A stretch of 64,000 nt of DNA from Parvibaculaceae bacterium Mf 1.05b.01 (GCA_000509225.1 BAOK01000001.1:1612001-1676000); one strand, 5' to 3'; shown: positions 41,336-51,434, counted from the first letter of the stretch. The notes: generated by a model not told the origin, from the letters alone. Program-made: numbers and translations.

Positions 41336-44300
41336 ATGTGGATTTCTGATATTTCCATCAAACGCCCCGTCTTTGCCGTAATGCTGATCGGTGCGCTTGT
41401 CGCGCTTGGTTGGCTTTCTCTCGGTCGGCTGGGCGTCGATCTTTTCCCCAAGGTGGAGTTTCCGGTCGTCTCCGTTGAGACCCGCCTTGAAGGCGCGTCA
41501 CCTCAAACCATAGAGAGTGAGCTCAGCGACGCCATTGAAGAACAGGTCAATACGATCTCGGGCATTGAGACCCTCTCCTCCACCAGTTCCGAAGGTCGCA
41601 GCTCGGTCGTGATCCAGTTTGAACTGGATGAAGATGCGGACGCCAAGGCCCAAGATGCGAGGGACAAAGTAGCACTCGCCCAGGGCGAAATGCCGAACGA
41701 TGCAGAACAGTCTATCGTTCAGAAGATCGACCCAGATTCACAGCCCATCATGTCAATCATGATTGCTGGTGACATGCCAATCCGCGACCTCACCCGCTTT
41801 GCCGACAAAACGGTGAAAGAACATTTGCAGCGCATCTCTGGTGTGGGCTCCATCCGTGTGGTTGGCGGCCGCGACCGGGAAGTTCGCGTCTGGCTCGATG
41901 CTGTGAAGCTTCGCTCCTATGCAGTGACGGCAGACGATGTGATTAGCGCGCTGCGGCGAGAACATGCTGAGATTCCAGGCGGGCGATTGGACACGGCCGG
42001 CCTGCAGTCCGAGTTCTCTGTGAAGACCATGGGCGAAGTCACGTCTGTTGTTGAGTTTGGTGACATTGTCATCAATTTCAGAGATGACGGGTTGCCCACG
42101 CGTATTCGCGATGTGGCCCGTGTCGAAGATGGGATGGAAGATCGTCGTTCCTATGCAGAGCTCGACGGGAAGCCCGGCATCTCGCTGGAAGTCCGTCGTC
42201 AGTCGGGTCGGAACACCGTCGAAGTCGCCCAAGCAATCCGTACTGAGCTTGATGGCATTCGGGCTCTCGCCCCTCCCGGTGTCAGGATCGTGTCCGCCCG
42301 TGACACGTCCAAGTTCATTGAAGCGGCGGCGAATGATGTGTTTGACGACATCATCCTCGGCGTCATCCTGGTGATCATTGTAACGCTCGCCTTCCTGCTC
42401 AGCTTCCGCGCCACGCTCATTGTGGCCATGGCGATGCCCACAGCGCTGATCTCCAGTTTCTTTGCCTTCTATGTGATGGACTTCACCATCAACATGATGA
42501 CGCTGATGGCGCTGTCCATTTCGGTCGGGCTGTTGGTTGACGATGCCATCGTGGTGCTGGAGAGCATCTACCGGAAGCTCGACGAGGGCCATCCCCCTAT
42601 GGAAGCGGCCTCCTTGGGTGTGAAACAGGTGGGCCTCGCTGTCTTTGCGGGCACAGCGTCTGTTTGCGCTGTCTTCGTTCCCATTGCTTTCATGGAAGGT
42701 ATGGTGGGACGCTTTTTCTTCCAGTACGGCATGGCAATTACCTTCTCGGTATTGGTCTCACTTCTCACCTCCATCACGCTCACGCCAATGCTCTGCTCGC
42801 GCCTTTTGAGCGAAGCCGCTGACAAGCGCGAAAATATGGGCCGCGTTGCCCGTTTCTTTGACGATGGGTATGTGATGCTGGAACAGGCTTACAAGGGCCT
42901 GCTTGGCCTCGCGCTCTCTTACCGCTGGATCGTTATGCTGGGCGCTGTCGGCACCGTTATGCTCGGTGTCATGGTCGCACGCACCCTTCCCATCGCCTTT
43001 GACAGCAGCTCTGATCGATCTGAATTTTTGGCGAATGTCGATCTGCCTTTTGGCACCGGCATAGACCAGATGCGCACCATTGCCAGCCGCGTCGCGCGAC
43101 GTTTAAGCGGTCTGGATCACGTCACCACGGTTTTCTACACCATCGGCGCCGATGCCCAGGAGCGGGTCAACGAAGCAGAGTTCTACATCGCCGTCACGCC
43201 CAAGGCTGACCGAGATGTGGGCATTGTGGCGCTGATGGATGCGGTGCGCGCGGAGATGAAAGTCTCAGCACCGGAAGCGCAAAAGGTCTCCGTGACGGAA
43301 GTCCCGTGGATATCGGGCGGCGGGAGCTCGAACTTTGGCATCAATTATGCCGTGAGCGGCGCGGACCTGGGTGTGTTGCAACAACGTACCGACGCCATCT
43401 TGGCGCGCATGCGGGCAAGCGGCATGTTCGCCGACGTTCAATCAAGCTTTGAAGCGGGCAAGCCAGAAGTGCAGGTTGCCATTGACCGTCGCCGTGCTGC
43501 TGACCTTGGTGTCAGCATGCGCACCCTGGCGGAATCTGTTCGGGCCCTTGTTGGCGGCACCGACGTCACCACCTATGAAGAATTCGGGTCGCGCTATGAT
43601 GTGCGTGTGCGGCTCGAAGAAGATCAACGCAATGACGTCACCAAGCTGGAGATGATTCAGATCCGTGCTGCGGACGGGCGCTTGATTGATATTGCGAACC
43701 TTGCGCAATTTGACATTGACTCTGGCCCCGCCCAAATCACCCGGCAGAACCGATCCCGCAGCATCATGATCATGGCCAACACACCGGAGGGTGTCTCTCT
43801 CGGGCCAGCTACAGACAAGCTTGAGGAAATTATCGCGGAAGTCGGGCTTCCCGCCGGTTATATCTGGAGTGCCGAGGGTGAAGCCAAACGCATGAAGGAG
43901 AATCAGCAGGCTATCGGCTTTGCCTTCATGGTGGCGCTGGTCGCGCTTTATATGATCCTAGCGAGCCAATTCAACAGCTTCGTTCAACCGGTCATCATCA
44001 TGCTCACAGCGCCCCTCTCTTTTGTGGGGGCATTTATTGCGCTCAAACTTTCAGGTCTTGAGCTCACCATGTTTGCCCAGATTGGCTTGCTCGCGCTCAT
44101 GGGGCTGGTGATGAAAAACGGCATTCTGCTTGTGGACTATGCCAATCACCTGAAAGCCGAAACGGGCTCGTCGCGCGAAGCCATGCTGGGGGCTGGCCCC
44201 GTCCGGCTGCGGCCGGTCCTTATGACCGCCTTTTCCACCATTTGCGGCATGATCCCCGTTGCTTTTTCCGACAGCCAGGGCGCTGAATTCCGCAATGCCA

Positions 44301-44482
44301 TGGGCTTTCTAGTCATTGGGGGCTTGGCGTCTTCGACCTTCCTCACCCTCCTGGTCGTGCCTGCTGCATATACGCTGATGGACGATGCCGGGGTGCTCAT
44401 ACGGCAAGGCATAGACCGGGTGAAAGGCCTCGGTGGTGAGGGCGATGCACGTGGGCTCTCGCGGTTTAGAAGAAAACTCTAA
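41336..44482 (+). CDS. RND-family multidrug efflux pump (AcrB/MexB-like)
   Basis: A 1048-residue inner-membrane proton antiporter with twelve helices and two large periplasmic loops. The N-terminus WISDISIKRPVFAVMLIGA and helix 1 are typical. The proton-relay pair Asp402-Asp403 lies in SVGLLVDDAIVVLESIYR, and helix 12 ends near PVMAAMV-like PVLMTAFSTICGMIPVAF. The porter domain begins with SPQTIESELSDAIEEQVNT. It pairs with the adaptor five bases upstream. No outer-membrane channel gene is near, so a TolC-type protein encoded elsewhere is needed. Substrates are unknown; the divergent MarR suggests induction by small aromatics or drugs. Confidence 0.92.
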   Translation: MWISDISIKRPVFAVMLIGALVALGWLSLGRLGVDLFPKVEFPVVSVETRLEGASPQTIESELSDAIEEQVNTISGIETLSSTSSEGRSSVVIQFELDEDADAKAQDARDKVALAQGEMPNDAEQSIVQKIDPDSQPIMSIMIAGDMPIRDLTRFADKTVKEHLQRISGVGSIRVVGGRDREVRVWLDAVKLRSYAVTADDVISALRREHAEIPGGRLDTAGLQSEFSVKTMGEVTSVVEFGDIVINFRDDGLPTRIRDVARVEDGMEDRRSYAELDGKPGISLEVRRQSGRNTVEVAQAIRTELDGIRALAPPGVRIVSARDTSKFIEAAANDVFDDIILGVILVIIVTLAFLLSFRATLIVAMAMPTALISSFFAFYVMDFTINMMTLMALSISVGLLVDDAIVVLESIYRKLDEGHPPMEAASLGVKQVGLAVFAGTASVCAVFVPIAFMEGMVGRFFFQYGMAITFSVLVSLLTSITLTPMLCSRLLSEAADKRENMGRVARFFDDGYVMLEQAYKGLLGLALSYRWIVMLGAVGTVMLGVMVARTLPIAFDSSSDRSEFLANVDLPFGTGIDQMRTIASRVARRLSGLDHVTTVFYTIGADAQERVNEAEFYIAVTPKADRDVGIVALMDAVRAEMKVSAPEAQKVSVTEVPWISGGGSSNFGINYAVSGADLGVLQQRTDAILARMRASGMFADVQSSFEAGKPEVQVAIDRRRAADLGVSMRTLAESVRALVGGTDVTTYEEFGSRYDVRVRLEEDQRNDVTKLEMIQIRAADGRLIDIANLAQFDIDSGPAQITRQNRSRSIMIMANTPEGVSLGPATDKLEEIIAEVGLPAGYIWSAEGEAKRMKENQQAIGFAFMVALVALYMILASQFNSFVQPVIIMLTAPLSFVGAFIALKLSGLELTMFAQIGLLALMGLVMKNGILLVDYANHLKAETGSSREAMLGAGPVRLRPVLMTAFSTICGMIPVAFSDSQGAEFRNAMGFLVIGGLASSTFLTLLVVPAAYTLMDDAGVLIRQGIDRVKGLGGEGDARGLSRFRRKL

Positions 44483-44588
44483 AATTGCCGCTGCACGGTT
44501 GGCGGCGGCAGCTTAAAGGCATACATTCGGCGCAACCTGCAAATCGCTTCGCTCGCATCCCCCGCTTGCCAAAAAGAATGTCGTGCCC

Positions 44589-47234
44589 ATGAAAACGGAA
44601 GAACCGCGTCCCGTTCTCCTTAAAGAATATCGTCCGCCAGCCTTCCTGGTAGACGCTGTTTCCCTAGATGTTTCCCTTGATCCCGAGAAGACCGAGGTGC
44701 GCTCTGTCCTTCAGATGCGGCGGAACCCGGATGCAGACGGAACCGGTCCTCTGGTGCTCGACGGTGAGCAACTGACACTCAAAGAAGTCCGTGTAAACGA
44801 CGAGCGGCTGGGTGAAAACCAATATCAGGTCGACGACACCTCTTTGACCATCGCCGATCTACCCGACACGTTCACCCTTTCAACGCTCACCACCTGTTCT
44901 CCCGCAACCAACACTGAGCTTACGGGTCTTTATCAATCGAACGGCATTTTCTGTACCCAGTGTGAAGCAGAAGGCTTCAGACGGATCACCTACTATCTCG
45001 ACCGTCCTGATGTGATGGCTGAGTTTCGGACGCGTATTGTCTCCCCCAAAGAGCTCGCGCCTGTTTTGCTCTCCAACGGCAATTGCATCGATGAGGGCGA
45101 AACAGAAGACGGGCGGCATTTTGCTGAGTGGCATGACCCATTCAAAAAGCCTGCCTATCTTTTTGCGCTCGTCGCAGGCGATCTCGCCATGGTGGAGGAC
45201 ATTTTCCGGACCCAATCCGGTCGCGATGTGACCCTTCGGATCTTTGTCGAGCCAGGAAACGAAGACCGCTGCGACTACGCAATGGACGCGCTCAAGCGGT
45301 CCATGAAGTGGGATGAAGAGGTCTTTGGCCGGGAGTATGATCTCGACATCTTCATGATCGTCGCAGTCAGCGCGTTCAATATGGGGGCCATGGAGAACAA
45401 GGGCCTCAATGTCTTCAACGACAAATATGTGCTGGCGCGGCCAGACACGGCGACAGATGCGGACTATGCCGCAATTGAGTCCATCATCGCGCACGAATAT
45501 TTCCACAATTGGACCGGCAACCGTATTACCTGCCGCGATTGGTTCCAGCTTTGCCTGAAGGAAGGGCTCACCGTATTTCGGGATCAGGAATTCACCGGCG
45601 ACCAGCGCTCCCGTCCTGTTAAGCGGATCGCGGATGTGCGCCTGCTCCGGACACATCAGTTTCCAGAAGATGGTGGCCCTTTGGCGCACCCTGTGCGTCC
45701 CGACAGCTATATAGAGATCAACAATTTCTATACGGCGACTGTCTACGAAAAAGGGGCAGAGCTTGTCCGCATGATCCATACGCTTCTGGGGGCCGAGCGG
45801 TTCCGCAAGGGTATGGATCTCTATTTCGAGCGTCATGACGGAGAGGCAGCGACCGTTGAAGACTTCCTTTCTTCACTTGCCGATGGCGGTGAGGAAGATC
45901 TGGCGTCGTTCAAGCGCTGGTACGCTCAAGCCGGGACACCGGAAGTTCTGATTGCTGGGAAGTGGGATGCTTCCACCAAGACTTACACGCTCAATATGAG
46001 CCAGGTCACGGCACCGACCCCGGGCCAGCCGACCAAAGAAGCGTTGCCTATTCCCATTGCGCTTGGTCTGTTGGATGGCCAGGGCCGCGAGATTGAGCTT
46101 CACCTCGAAGGAGAAGAGGCGCCCAGCGGCACCTCACGAGTCGTCACGCTCAGTAAACGGGACCAGGTATTTCGCTTCCAGAATGTGCCAGAGCAGCCGG
46201 TCCCGTCTTTGCTGCGCGGCTTTACCGCGCCGGTCAAACTCAATGCCAATCAAAGTGAGCGCGACTGGACGTTCCTGATGGCGCACGACACTGATCCCTT
46301 CAACAGATGGGAAGCCGGTCAGAAATATGCTTCAGCTATTCTCGTCGGCAATGTTGAAGCCATTCAGAACGGTCAAAAAGAACGCCAAGGCAGTGCCTTC
46401 GCGGACATTATCAAAAGTCTGCTCGCGGACCCCAAGCTTGAGCCTGAGTTTGTGGCTCAGATCATCACCCTCCCTGCAGAACAGACACTCGCGCAGACAA
46501 TCGCCACCAATGTTGATGTGGACGCAATACATGAAGCGCGCGACAATCTGAAAGCCTCGCTTGCGGACACGCTTTGGGATGAGTTCAGATCAGCCTATGA
46601 CCGGTTCGAGGTGCGTGGTCCCTATTCGCCGGACGCTGAAAGTGCGGGACGCCGCACCTTGCGCAATGTCTGCCTCTCCTATCTTGTGGCCGCTGCAGCG
46701 CCCGAAGGACGGGCTCTTGCTGCCCAGCAGTTCAAGACAGCCAACAATATGACCGACCAGATTGCCGCCCTTGGCCTTTTGGTGGATCAAGATGGACCGG
46801 CACGCGACGATGCGCTCAAAACCTTTCATGATCGCTGGGCCGACGATCACATCGTCATCGACAAATGGTTTGCACTGCAGGCGACCTCGACGCGCCCAGA
46901 AGCGCTGAATGACATTAAGCGCTTAACCGGTCACGCCACCTTCTCAATGTCGAACCCGAACAAGGTGCGCGCTTTGATCGGCAGCTTTGCCTCAGCCAAC
47001 CAGGTCCGCTTTCATGCGGCAGACGGAGCGGGCTATGCCTATATAAGCGACAAGGTTCTGGAGCTCGACAGGATCAACCCCCAGGTTGCTGCTCGGATGT
47101 TGGGTGCTTTCCGGTCCTGGCGTCAGTTTGATGCGGGCCGGCAGTCACTCATCCGCGAGGCCTTGCAGAAGGTGGTTAACACGCCGGGCATTTCGCAGGA
47201 TGTTTATGAAATTGCAAGCAAATCTCTGGGCTGA
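44589..47234 (+). CDS. pepN: Aminopeptidase N
   Basis: An 881-residue M1-family zinc aminopeptidase of the cytoplasm that removes N-terminal residues from peptides. The exopeptidase motif is NMGAMENKGLN, and the zinc site is IIAHEYFHNWTGNRITC (His302, Glu303, His306) with the third ligand Glu 18 residues on. The N-terminal beta domain and the long C-terminal helical domain are complete, and the length matches E. coli PepN. A GTG at 44583 would add two residues. Confidence 0.94.
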   Translation: MKTEEPRPVLLKEYRPPAFLVDAVSLDVSLDPEKTEVRSVLQMRRNPDADGTGPLVLDGEQLTLKEVRVNDERLGENQYQVDDTSLTIADLPDTFTLSTLTTCSPATNTELTGLYQSNGIFCTQCEAEGFRRITYYLDRPDVMAEFRTRIVSPKELAPVLLSNGNCIDEGETEDGRHFAEWHDPFKKPAYLFALVAGDLAMVEDIFRTQSGRDVTLRIFVEPGNEDRCDYAMDALKRSMKWDEEVFGREYDLDIFMIVAVSAFNMGAMENKGLNVFNDKYVLARPDTATDADYAAIESIIAHEYFHNWTGNRITCRDWFQLCLKEGLTVFRDQEFTGDQRSRPVKRIADVRLLRTHQFPEDGGPLAHPVRPDSYIEINNFYTATVYEKGAELVRMIHTLLGAERFRKGMDLYFERHDGEAATVEDFLSSLADGGEEDLASFKRWYAQAGTPEVLIAGKWDASTKTYTLNMSQVTAPTPGQPTKEALPIPIALGLLDGQGREIELHLEGEEAPSGTSRVVTLSKRDQVFRFQNVPEQPVPSLLRGFTAPVKLNANQSERDWTFLMAHDTDPFNRWEAGQKYASAILVGNVEAIQNGQKERQGSAFADIIKSLLADPKLEPEFVAQIITLPAEQTLAQTIATNVDVDAIHEARDNLKASLADTLWDEFRSAYDRFEVRGPYSPDAESAGRRTLRNVCLSYLVAAAAPEGRALAAQQFKTANNMTDQIAALGLLVDQDGPARDDALKTFHDRWADDHIVIDKWFALQATSTRPEALNDIKRLTGHATFSMSNPNKVRALIGSFASANQVRFHAADGAGYAYISDKVLELDRINPQVAARMLGAFRSWRQFDAGRQSLIREALQKVVNTPGISQDVYEIASKSLG

Positions 47235-47429
47235 CGCGCAGGCCTAAAGTGAGTCATAAATGCACCGGTCCCGCCTGATTTTTGGCTCCCCAACAAGGCT
47301 GAACTGGACAAGCACACGCATGGCTTGAATCATCAAAAAAGCGAATCACATATGCAGAAACTCACTTTTTCTGCGGGATTGGCGGGCGCAGTTTGGAGGT
47401 CTAGGATAGACCTCGCCAAGAGGGGGCAG

Positions 47430-49271
47430 ATGAGCATGAACCTTGTGGCCACGTTTAGAGAAAAGATGCCTGGTGCCATGTCGCGTGAAACAGACGGCGC
47501 AGACCTACCCGCAAAGACCACCGAACCCACGACGTGGGCGCAGAAGCTGACACTTGGTGTGTCTGCTGTCGCGCTCACAGCTGTGAATGGTGCGCTGTGG
47601 TGGCAGGAAGGTCTTTCCCGACCTTTGATGCTTTCGGCTATCGCGAGTGCGGCCTGCCTTGGCCTGGGATATGCCCTTATCCGTTCCAATGAACGAAAAT
47701 CGGAGGCCCAGGCTCGGGCAACCGACAATCAGCAGCGCTTTGACATGGCATTTGCAGGGGCCCGGTGCGGCATCTGGGACTGGGACATTACGGAGAACCG
47801 CGTCTACTGGTCCAAAGCGATGTTTGACATGTTGGGGCGCAGACAACCCGCGACGCGCATAACGCCAGCTGAGATCAAGGCTCTCACCCACCCTGATGAT
47901 GTCAGCGCTATTGATGAGATCATTGCGGCACCAGAAAAAGCATCCCGCTCCTATGACACGAGCTTTCGCCTGCTGCATGACGATGGCAGCTGGATCTGGG
48001 TCCACGCCAAAGGGCAGGTCTGGAGCGGCCCGCGCAATACTGGCGACCGTGTCATCGGTCTCACGATTGATATATCCGAGCAACGCAATGCGGAAGCCTC
48101 GGCGCAGCTTGCAACAGACCGCCTCAGCGATGCCATTGACAGCATTGGCGAAGCGTTTGTCCTGTTCGATCAGAACGACACGCTACTGGCCTGCAATGAC
48201 AAGTTCCAAGAGTTCCTCGAGATCGATGCGGAACGGGCCACCGCGGGCACAACACGCGCTGCCCTCTTCGAAGATACGGGCGTTGCGGACGCCTGGCCGT
48301 CAGACCCGGAAGCTGCTGCCACAGAAATCAGGCTGCCGAGCGGCCGCTGGCTGCAGATCAGCACGCGCTCGACCGCAGATGGCGGTCACGTGAGTGTCGG
48401 CACAGACATTTCCGCGATCAAAACACAGGAAGAGGCGCTCACCACTCACCAGGATCAGTTGCAGTCGACTGTGACAGATCTGGAAATGTCGAAATCCAAA
48501 CTGCAGGACCAGGCAGGTCAGCTGGTTGAGCTTGCGGAAAAATACGCAGCAGAGAAATCCCGCGCAGAAGCTGCAAACCGCTCCAAGTCAGAATTCCTGG
48601 CCAATATGAGCCATGAGCTACGAACGCCGCTGAATGCCATTATCGGCTTCTCTCAGATGATGGAGACACAATTGTTCGGACCGCTCGGCGCGCCGAAATA
48701 TGATGAATATGCGACCGACATCAAAGCAAGCGGCGAACATTTGCTCGATGTGATCAATGACATTCTCGACATGTCCAAGATCGAGGCCGGGCGCCTCACC
48801 CTTGAGCTTGAACATCTCGACGTTGCAGATGCCGTGCGCGATGCACTGCGCCTCGTCGCTGGACGGGCAGACATCGCTCAGGTCCGTCTTAACAATGAGA
48901 TTGGGGTTCAGCCACCAGTCCTCGCTGACAAGCGGGCTGTCAAACAGGTGCTGCTCAACCTGCTTTCAAATGCGGTAAAGTTCACGGAAACCGGTGGTGA
49001 GGTAAACATCACCGCTGAAGCTTCAGGTGGATCGCTCAAGGTCGCCGTCGCAGATACGGGCATCGGCATCCCGGCGGCGCATCTCTCCAAACTTGGCAAA
49101 CCCTTTGAACAGGTGGAGTCCCAACACAGCAAGAAACACAAGGGCACGGGGCTCGGCCTCGCCCTATCGCGTTCGCTGGTTGAAATGCATGAAGGTGTGC
49201 TCACGATTGAGAGTGATGAAGGTGTCGGTACGACGGTTACCTTCACCCTTCCTCTTGCTGCCACGCATTAG
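47430..49271 (+). CDS. PAS-containing sensor histidine kinase (PleC-like)
   Basis: A 613-residue kinase. Two membrane helices lie near residues 45-85. A PAS domain follows (FDMAFAGARCGIWDWDITEN to IGLTIDISEQ), then a second PAS-like domain (AIDSIGEAFVLFDQNDTLLA to SVGTDISAIK) and a coiled coil (residues about 335-385). HisKA has FLANMSHELRTPLNAIIGFS with His395. The HATPase domain has LLNLLSNAVKFTETGG, ADTGIGIPA and GTGLGLALSRSLVEMH. The start at 47430 is preceded by AGGGGG; the frame runs upstream to 47325. This is the PleC/DivJ-type HisKA again, as at 14414, without an adjacent response regulator. Confidence 0.88.
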   Translation: MSMNLVATFREKMPGAMSRETDGADLPAKTTEPTTWAQKLTLGVSAVALTAVNGALWWQEGLSRPLMLSAIASAACLGLGYALIRSNERKSEAQARATDNQQRFDMAFAGARCGIWDWDITENRVYWSKAMFDMLGRRQPATRITPAEIKALTHPDDVSAIDEIIAAPEKASRSYDTSFRLLHDDGSWIWVHAKGQVWSGPRNTGDRVIGLTIDISEQRNAEASAQLATDRLSDAIDSIGEAFVLFDQNDTLLACNDKFQEFLEIDAERATAGTTRAALFEDTGVADAWPSDPEAAATEIRLPSGRWLQISTRSTADGGHVSVGTDISAIKTQEEALTTHQDQLQSTVTDLEMSKSKLQDQAGQLVELAEKYAAEKSRAEAANRSKSEFLANMSHELRTPLNAIIGFSQMMETQLFGPLGAPKYDEYATDIKASGEHLLDVINDILDMSKIEAGRLTLELEHLDVADAVRDALRLVAGRADIAQVRLNNEIGVQPPVLADKRAVKQVLLNLLSNAVKFTETGGEVNITAEASGGSLKVAVADTGIGIPAAHLSKLGKPFEQVESQHSKKHKGTGLGLALSRSLVEMHEGVLTIESDEGVGTTVTFTLPLAATH

Positions 49272-49290
49272 AGATTGCACACCCCTCAGT

Positions 49291-49385
49291 TGTCATCCCG
49301 GACGCACCAGCGATCCGGGATCCAACGGAGGTTTCGTGTTTTCCGTGAGTCAGTTTGGACCCCGGCTCGGGGGCCGGGGTGACAG
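49291..49385. repeat. Double-hairpin repeat element between convergent genes
   Basis: The element is bounded by TGTCATCCCGG and CCGGGGTGACA, which are imperfect inverted repeats. Inside, CCCGGA/TCCGGG forms the left hairpin and ACCCCGGC/GCCGGGGT the right hairpin. The same sequence style (TCATCCCGG...GGATCC, ACCCCGGCTCGGG) is widespread between genes in alphaproteobacteria, so a REP/MITE-like repeat is likely. It may also stop the transcripts of both flanking genes. Confidence 0.6.
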
Positions 49386-49439
49386 TTGTTATTCTCTCGC
49401 GGCGGTCGTGTCCGATCCGTGGCAGACGTAGAGTAGAAC

Positions 49440-50822
49440 CTACAAATACCATTCCAGTTCGCGGGTCGAGATGATCTTGTTGAACTTTTCAAACTCAAGT
49501 CGCTTTGTCTCTGCATAGATGTCGACAAACAGATCCCCGAAATAATCACGCAAGACCGGTGACCCTACAAAGGTGTCCAGGGCGCGGGGCAATGTGAGCG
49601 GCAGGTCCGGATCGACCCGGTCACAGGCATTCACCTGCGTCGGCTCCCCCGGATCAATTTTGTTCTCAAGTCCGTAGTCAATACCTGCCAGGATAGCCGC
49701 CAATACGAGATAGGGGTTGGCATCCGCACCGGCGACGCGGTGCTCGACGCGCCGTGCCTTTGATGATCCTGTGGGCACGCGGAAGGCTACTGATCGATTG
49801 TTATATCCCCAGGCACCGTTCACCGGCACAAAGACGTTGGGCGCAAACCGCCGATAGGCGTTGAGATTGGGCGCCAAGAGCGCCATCGCGGCTGGGAGCG
49901 TGCGTTGCAGTCCGCCAATGGCGTGCCGCAATTGATCCGTCCCCTTGTCGCCGCCATCGTCAAAGACGTTGTTTCCGTCTGCATCTAGGAGGCTCGTATG
50001 GATGTGACATCCATTGCCTACCTGATCGACATAGGGTTTCGCCATGAAGCTTGCCCGAAAGCCATGTGCGCTTGCCGCGGCGCCAATCAGATAGCGCAAC
50101 AGTATTCCATGATCGGCGGACCGCAAAGGATCGGGTCCATGCTTCAGATTGATTTCATATTGTCCGGGCGCAAATTCTGCGACCGCAGCAGAGGCCGGAA
50201 CAGATAGATCTGAGGCAAAGACGCTGATGTCTCTGAGCAAATCGCTGAACCCGTCCAACTCTGAGAGACCATACACCTGATTGCTTCGTTCACGCTCACC
50301 TGTGCTGGGGTTGATCGGGGCCAGCGGACGCCCATGCGAATCCATCTTTTTGTCGAGAAGATAGAATTCAAACTCGACCGCTGAGACCGGGGTCAAGCCT
50401 CGGACACCAAGGCGCTCAGCCACTCGTGCGAGCACATTGCGCGGTTCGAATTCGCAGGCGCCCCCATCGGGCATATCCATGCTCATCATCACCTGGGCTT
50501 GATCTCGTGCCCAGGGTACGATGGCCAGGGTGCCTGCGATTGGATGCGCCGTGCCATCGGGATCGCCATCAGAAAAGCCGCGCCCATGAATGTCTTCATT
50601 CTCTCCGGTCACGTCCAGAAAATAGACCGACATTGGCAGTTCAAGACCGTCGGTGAAGACCTTGCCCGCTTCAGCCAAGGGCATGCGCTTGCCCCGCACC
50701 GTGCCGCATTGATCGGTAAAGACAGCATTCAAATAGGCGACATCAGGATGGGCCGCACAAAAGGCTTTCCAGTCTGCCAAAGTAGCTCTTCCTGCCGAGG
50801 CAGGTATTTCTCGATTGCTCAT
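49440..50822 (-). CDS. Glutamine-synthetase-family protein (gamma-glutamylpolyamine synthetase-like)
   Basis: A 460-residue GS-fold enzyme of the PuuA/GlnA3-type branch, which joins glutamate to amines using ATP. The N-domain has AYLNAVFTDQCGTVRGKRMP. The catalytic domain has SAVEFEFYLLDKKMDS, FAPGQYEINLKHGPDPLRSA, FMAKPYVDQVGNGCHIHTSL, and AFRVPTGSSKARRVEHRVAG. The adenylylation-loop tyrosine region of GlnA is not obvious. Substrates may be polyamines, ethanolamine or another amine. It lies 3' of the EF-hand/ECF operon on the same strand, separated by 93 bases. Confidence 0.88.
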   Translation of the reverse strand: MSNREIPASAGRATLADWKAFCAAHPDVAYLNAVFTDQCGTVRGKRMPLAEAGKVFTDGLELPMSVYFLDVTGENEDIHGRGFSDGDPDGTAHPIAGTLAIVPWARDQAQVMMSMDMPDGGACEFEPRNVLARVAERLGVRGLTPVSAVEFEFYLLDKKMDSHGRPLAPINPSTGERERSNQVYGLSELDGFSDLLRDISVFASDLSVPASAAVAEFAPGQYEINLKHGPDPLRSADHGILLRYLIGAAASAHGFRASFMAKPYVDQVGNGCHIHTSLLDADGNNVFDDGGDKGTDQLRHAIGGLQRTLPAAMALLAPNLNAYRRFAPNVFVPVNGAWGYNNRSVAFRVPTGSSKARRVEHRVAGADANPYLVLAAILAGIDYGLENKIDPGEPTQVNACDRVDPDLPLTLPRALDTFVGSPVLRDYFGDLFVDIYAETKRLEFEKFNKIISTRELEWYL

Positions 50823-50915
50823 AGCCGTCTCTTATTCGCTTCGACCCTTGCTAATCATAAGCGACGAAGCTTAACAGGTACCAGCCATGAGCTCACCAGC
50901 TGTTCTATATCTTCA

Positions 50916-51434
50916 TCATTCGGGATTTGAGGGCTCAGCGTTCCGGTCGAGACCCCGATCACCCGGGCGGCCGCGACGAAGGGCCTGAGCAATTTTTTCG
51001 CGAGATTCAGGCGTTAAATCCGCGAATGCCTGCACCAAAATGTCCTGAGACTGTGTCACCACAGCATTCATACCGGCGCGGAGCTCAGCAAATGCCGCTC
51101 TGGCTGCTTCTGGATCATATGGGTCAGCGGCAATGGCCACACTGAGCGCCTGGCGCGTCTGACGCATTTCTCTGAAGAGAGGGCGGAGCTCAGCCCGGTT
51201 CTCCCTCATGGTCGCTTTGAGCTTATCGCGCTCCTCACCTGACAGTTCGCGCGCCACAATATGATGCGGCAATCCGAGCGGCGATGCGTGACCACGACCG
51301 CCCCGGTCCATATTGCGGATGAGACCCGCCGTGATGGCAGCGATCAGAAACAAGTTGATCACCAGGGAGACCAGCAATGCAGGCCCCAACCATTTGCGGA
51401 CGGGCCGCGTGGTGTTTGACGTTTCGTCACTCAT
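50916..51434 (-). CDS. Spy/ZraP-like periplasmic heavy-metal sensor protein
   Basis: A 172-residue protein with one N-terminal membrane anchor (GPALLVSLVINLFLIAAITA, residues 17-36) and a periplasmic helical hairpin rich in Arg and Glu: LSGEERDKLKATMRENRAEL and FREMRQTRQALSVAIAADPY. It has the LTPESREKIAQAL tail of the CpxP/Spy/ZraP and CnrX families. The start is the ATG at 51434, chosen because GGAGG lies seven bases before and it overlaps the upstream stop as ATGA. It is the last gene of the sigma-factor operon and probably senses envelope metal or stress and relays to the anti-sigma protein. Confidence 0.78.
   Translation of the reverse strand: MSDETSNTTRPVRKWLGPALLVSLVINLFLIAAITAGLIRNMDRGGRGHASPLGLPHHIVARELSGEERDKLKATMRENRAELRPLFREMRQTRQALSVAIAADPYDPEAARAAFAELRAGMNAVVTQSQDILVQAFADLTPESREKIAQALRRGRPGDRGLDRNAEPSNPE

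Noticed and set aside
41753-42592. 279-codon minus-strand frame
   Set aside because: Antisense shadow inside the RND pump gene.
44880-45836. 318-codon minus-strand frame
   Set aside because: Antisense shadow inside pepN, whose HEYFH and GAMEN motifs prove the other strand.
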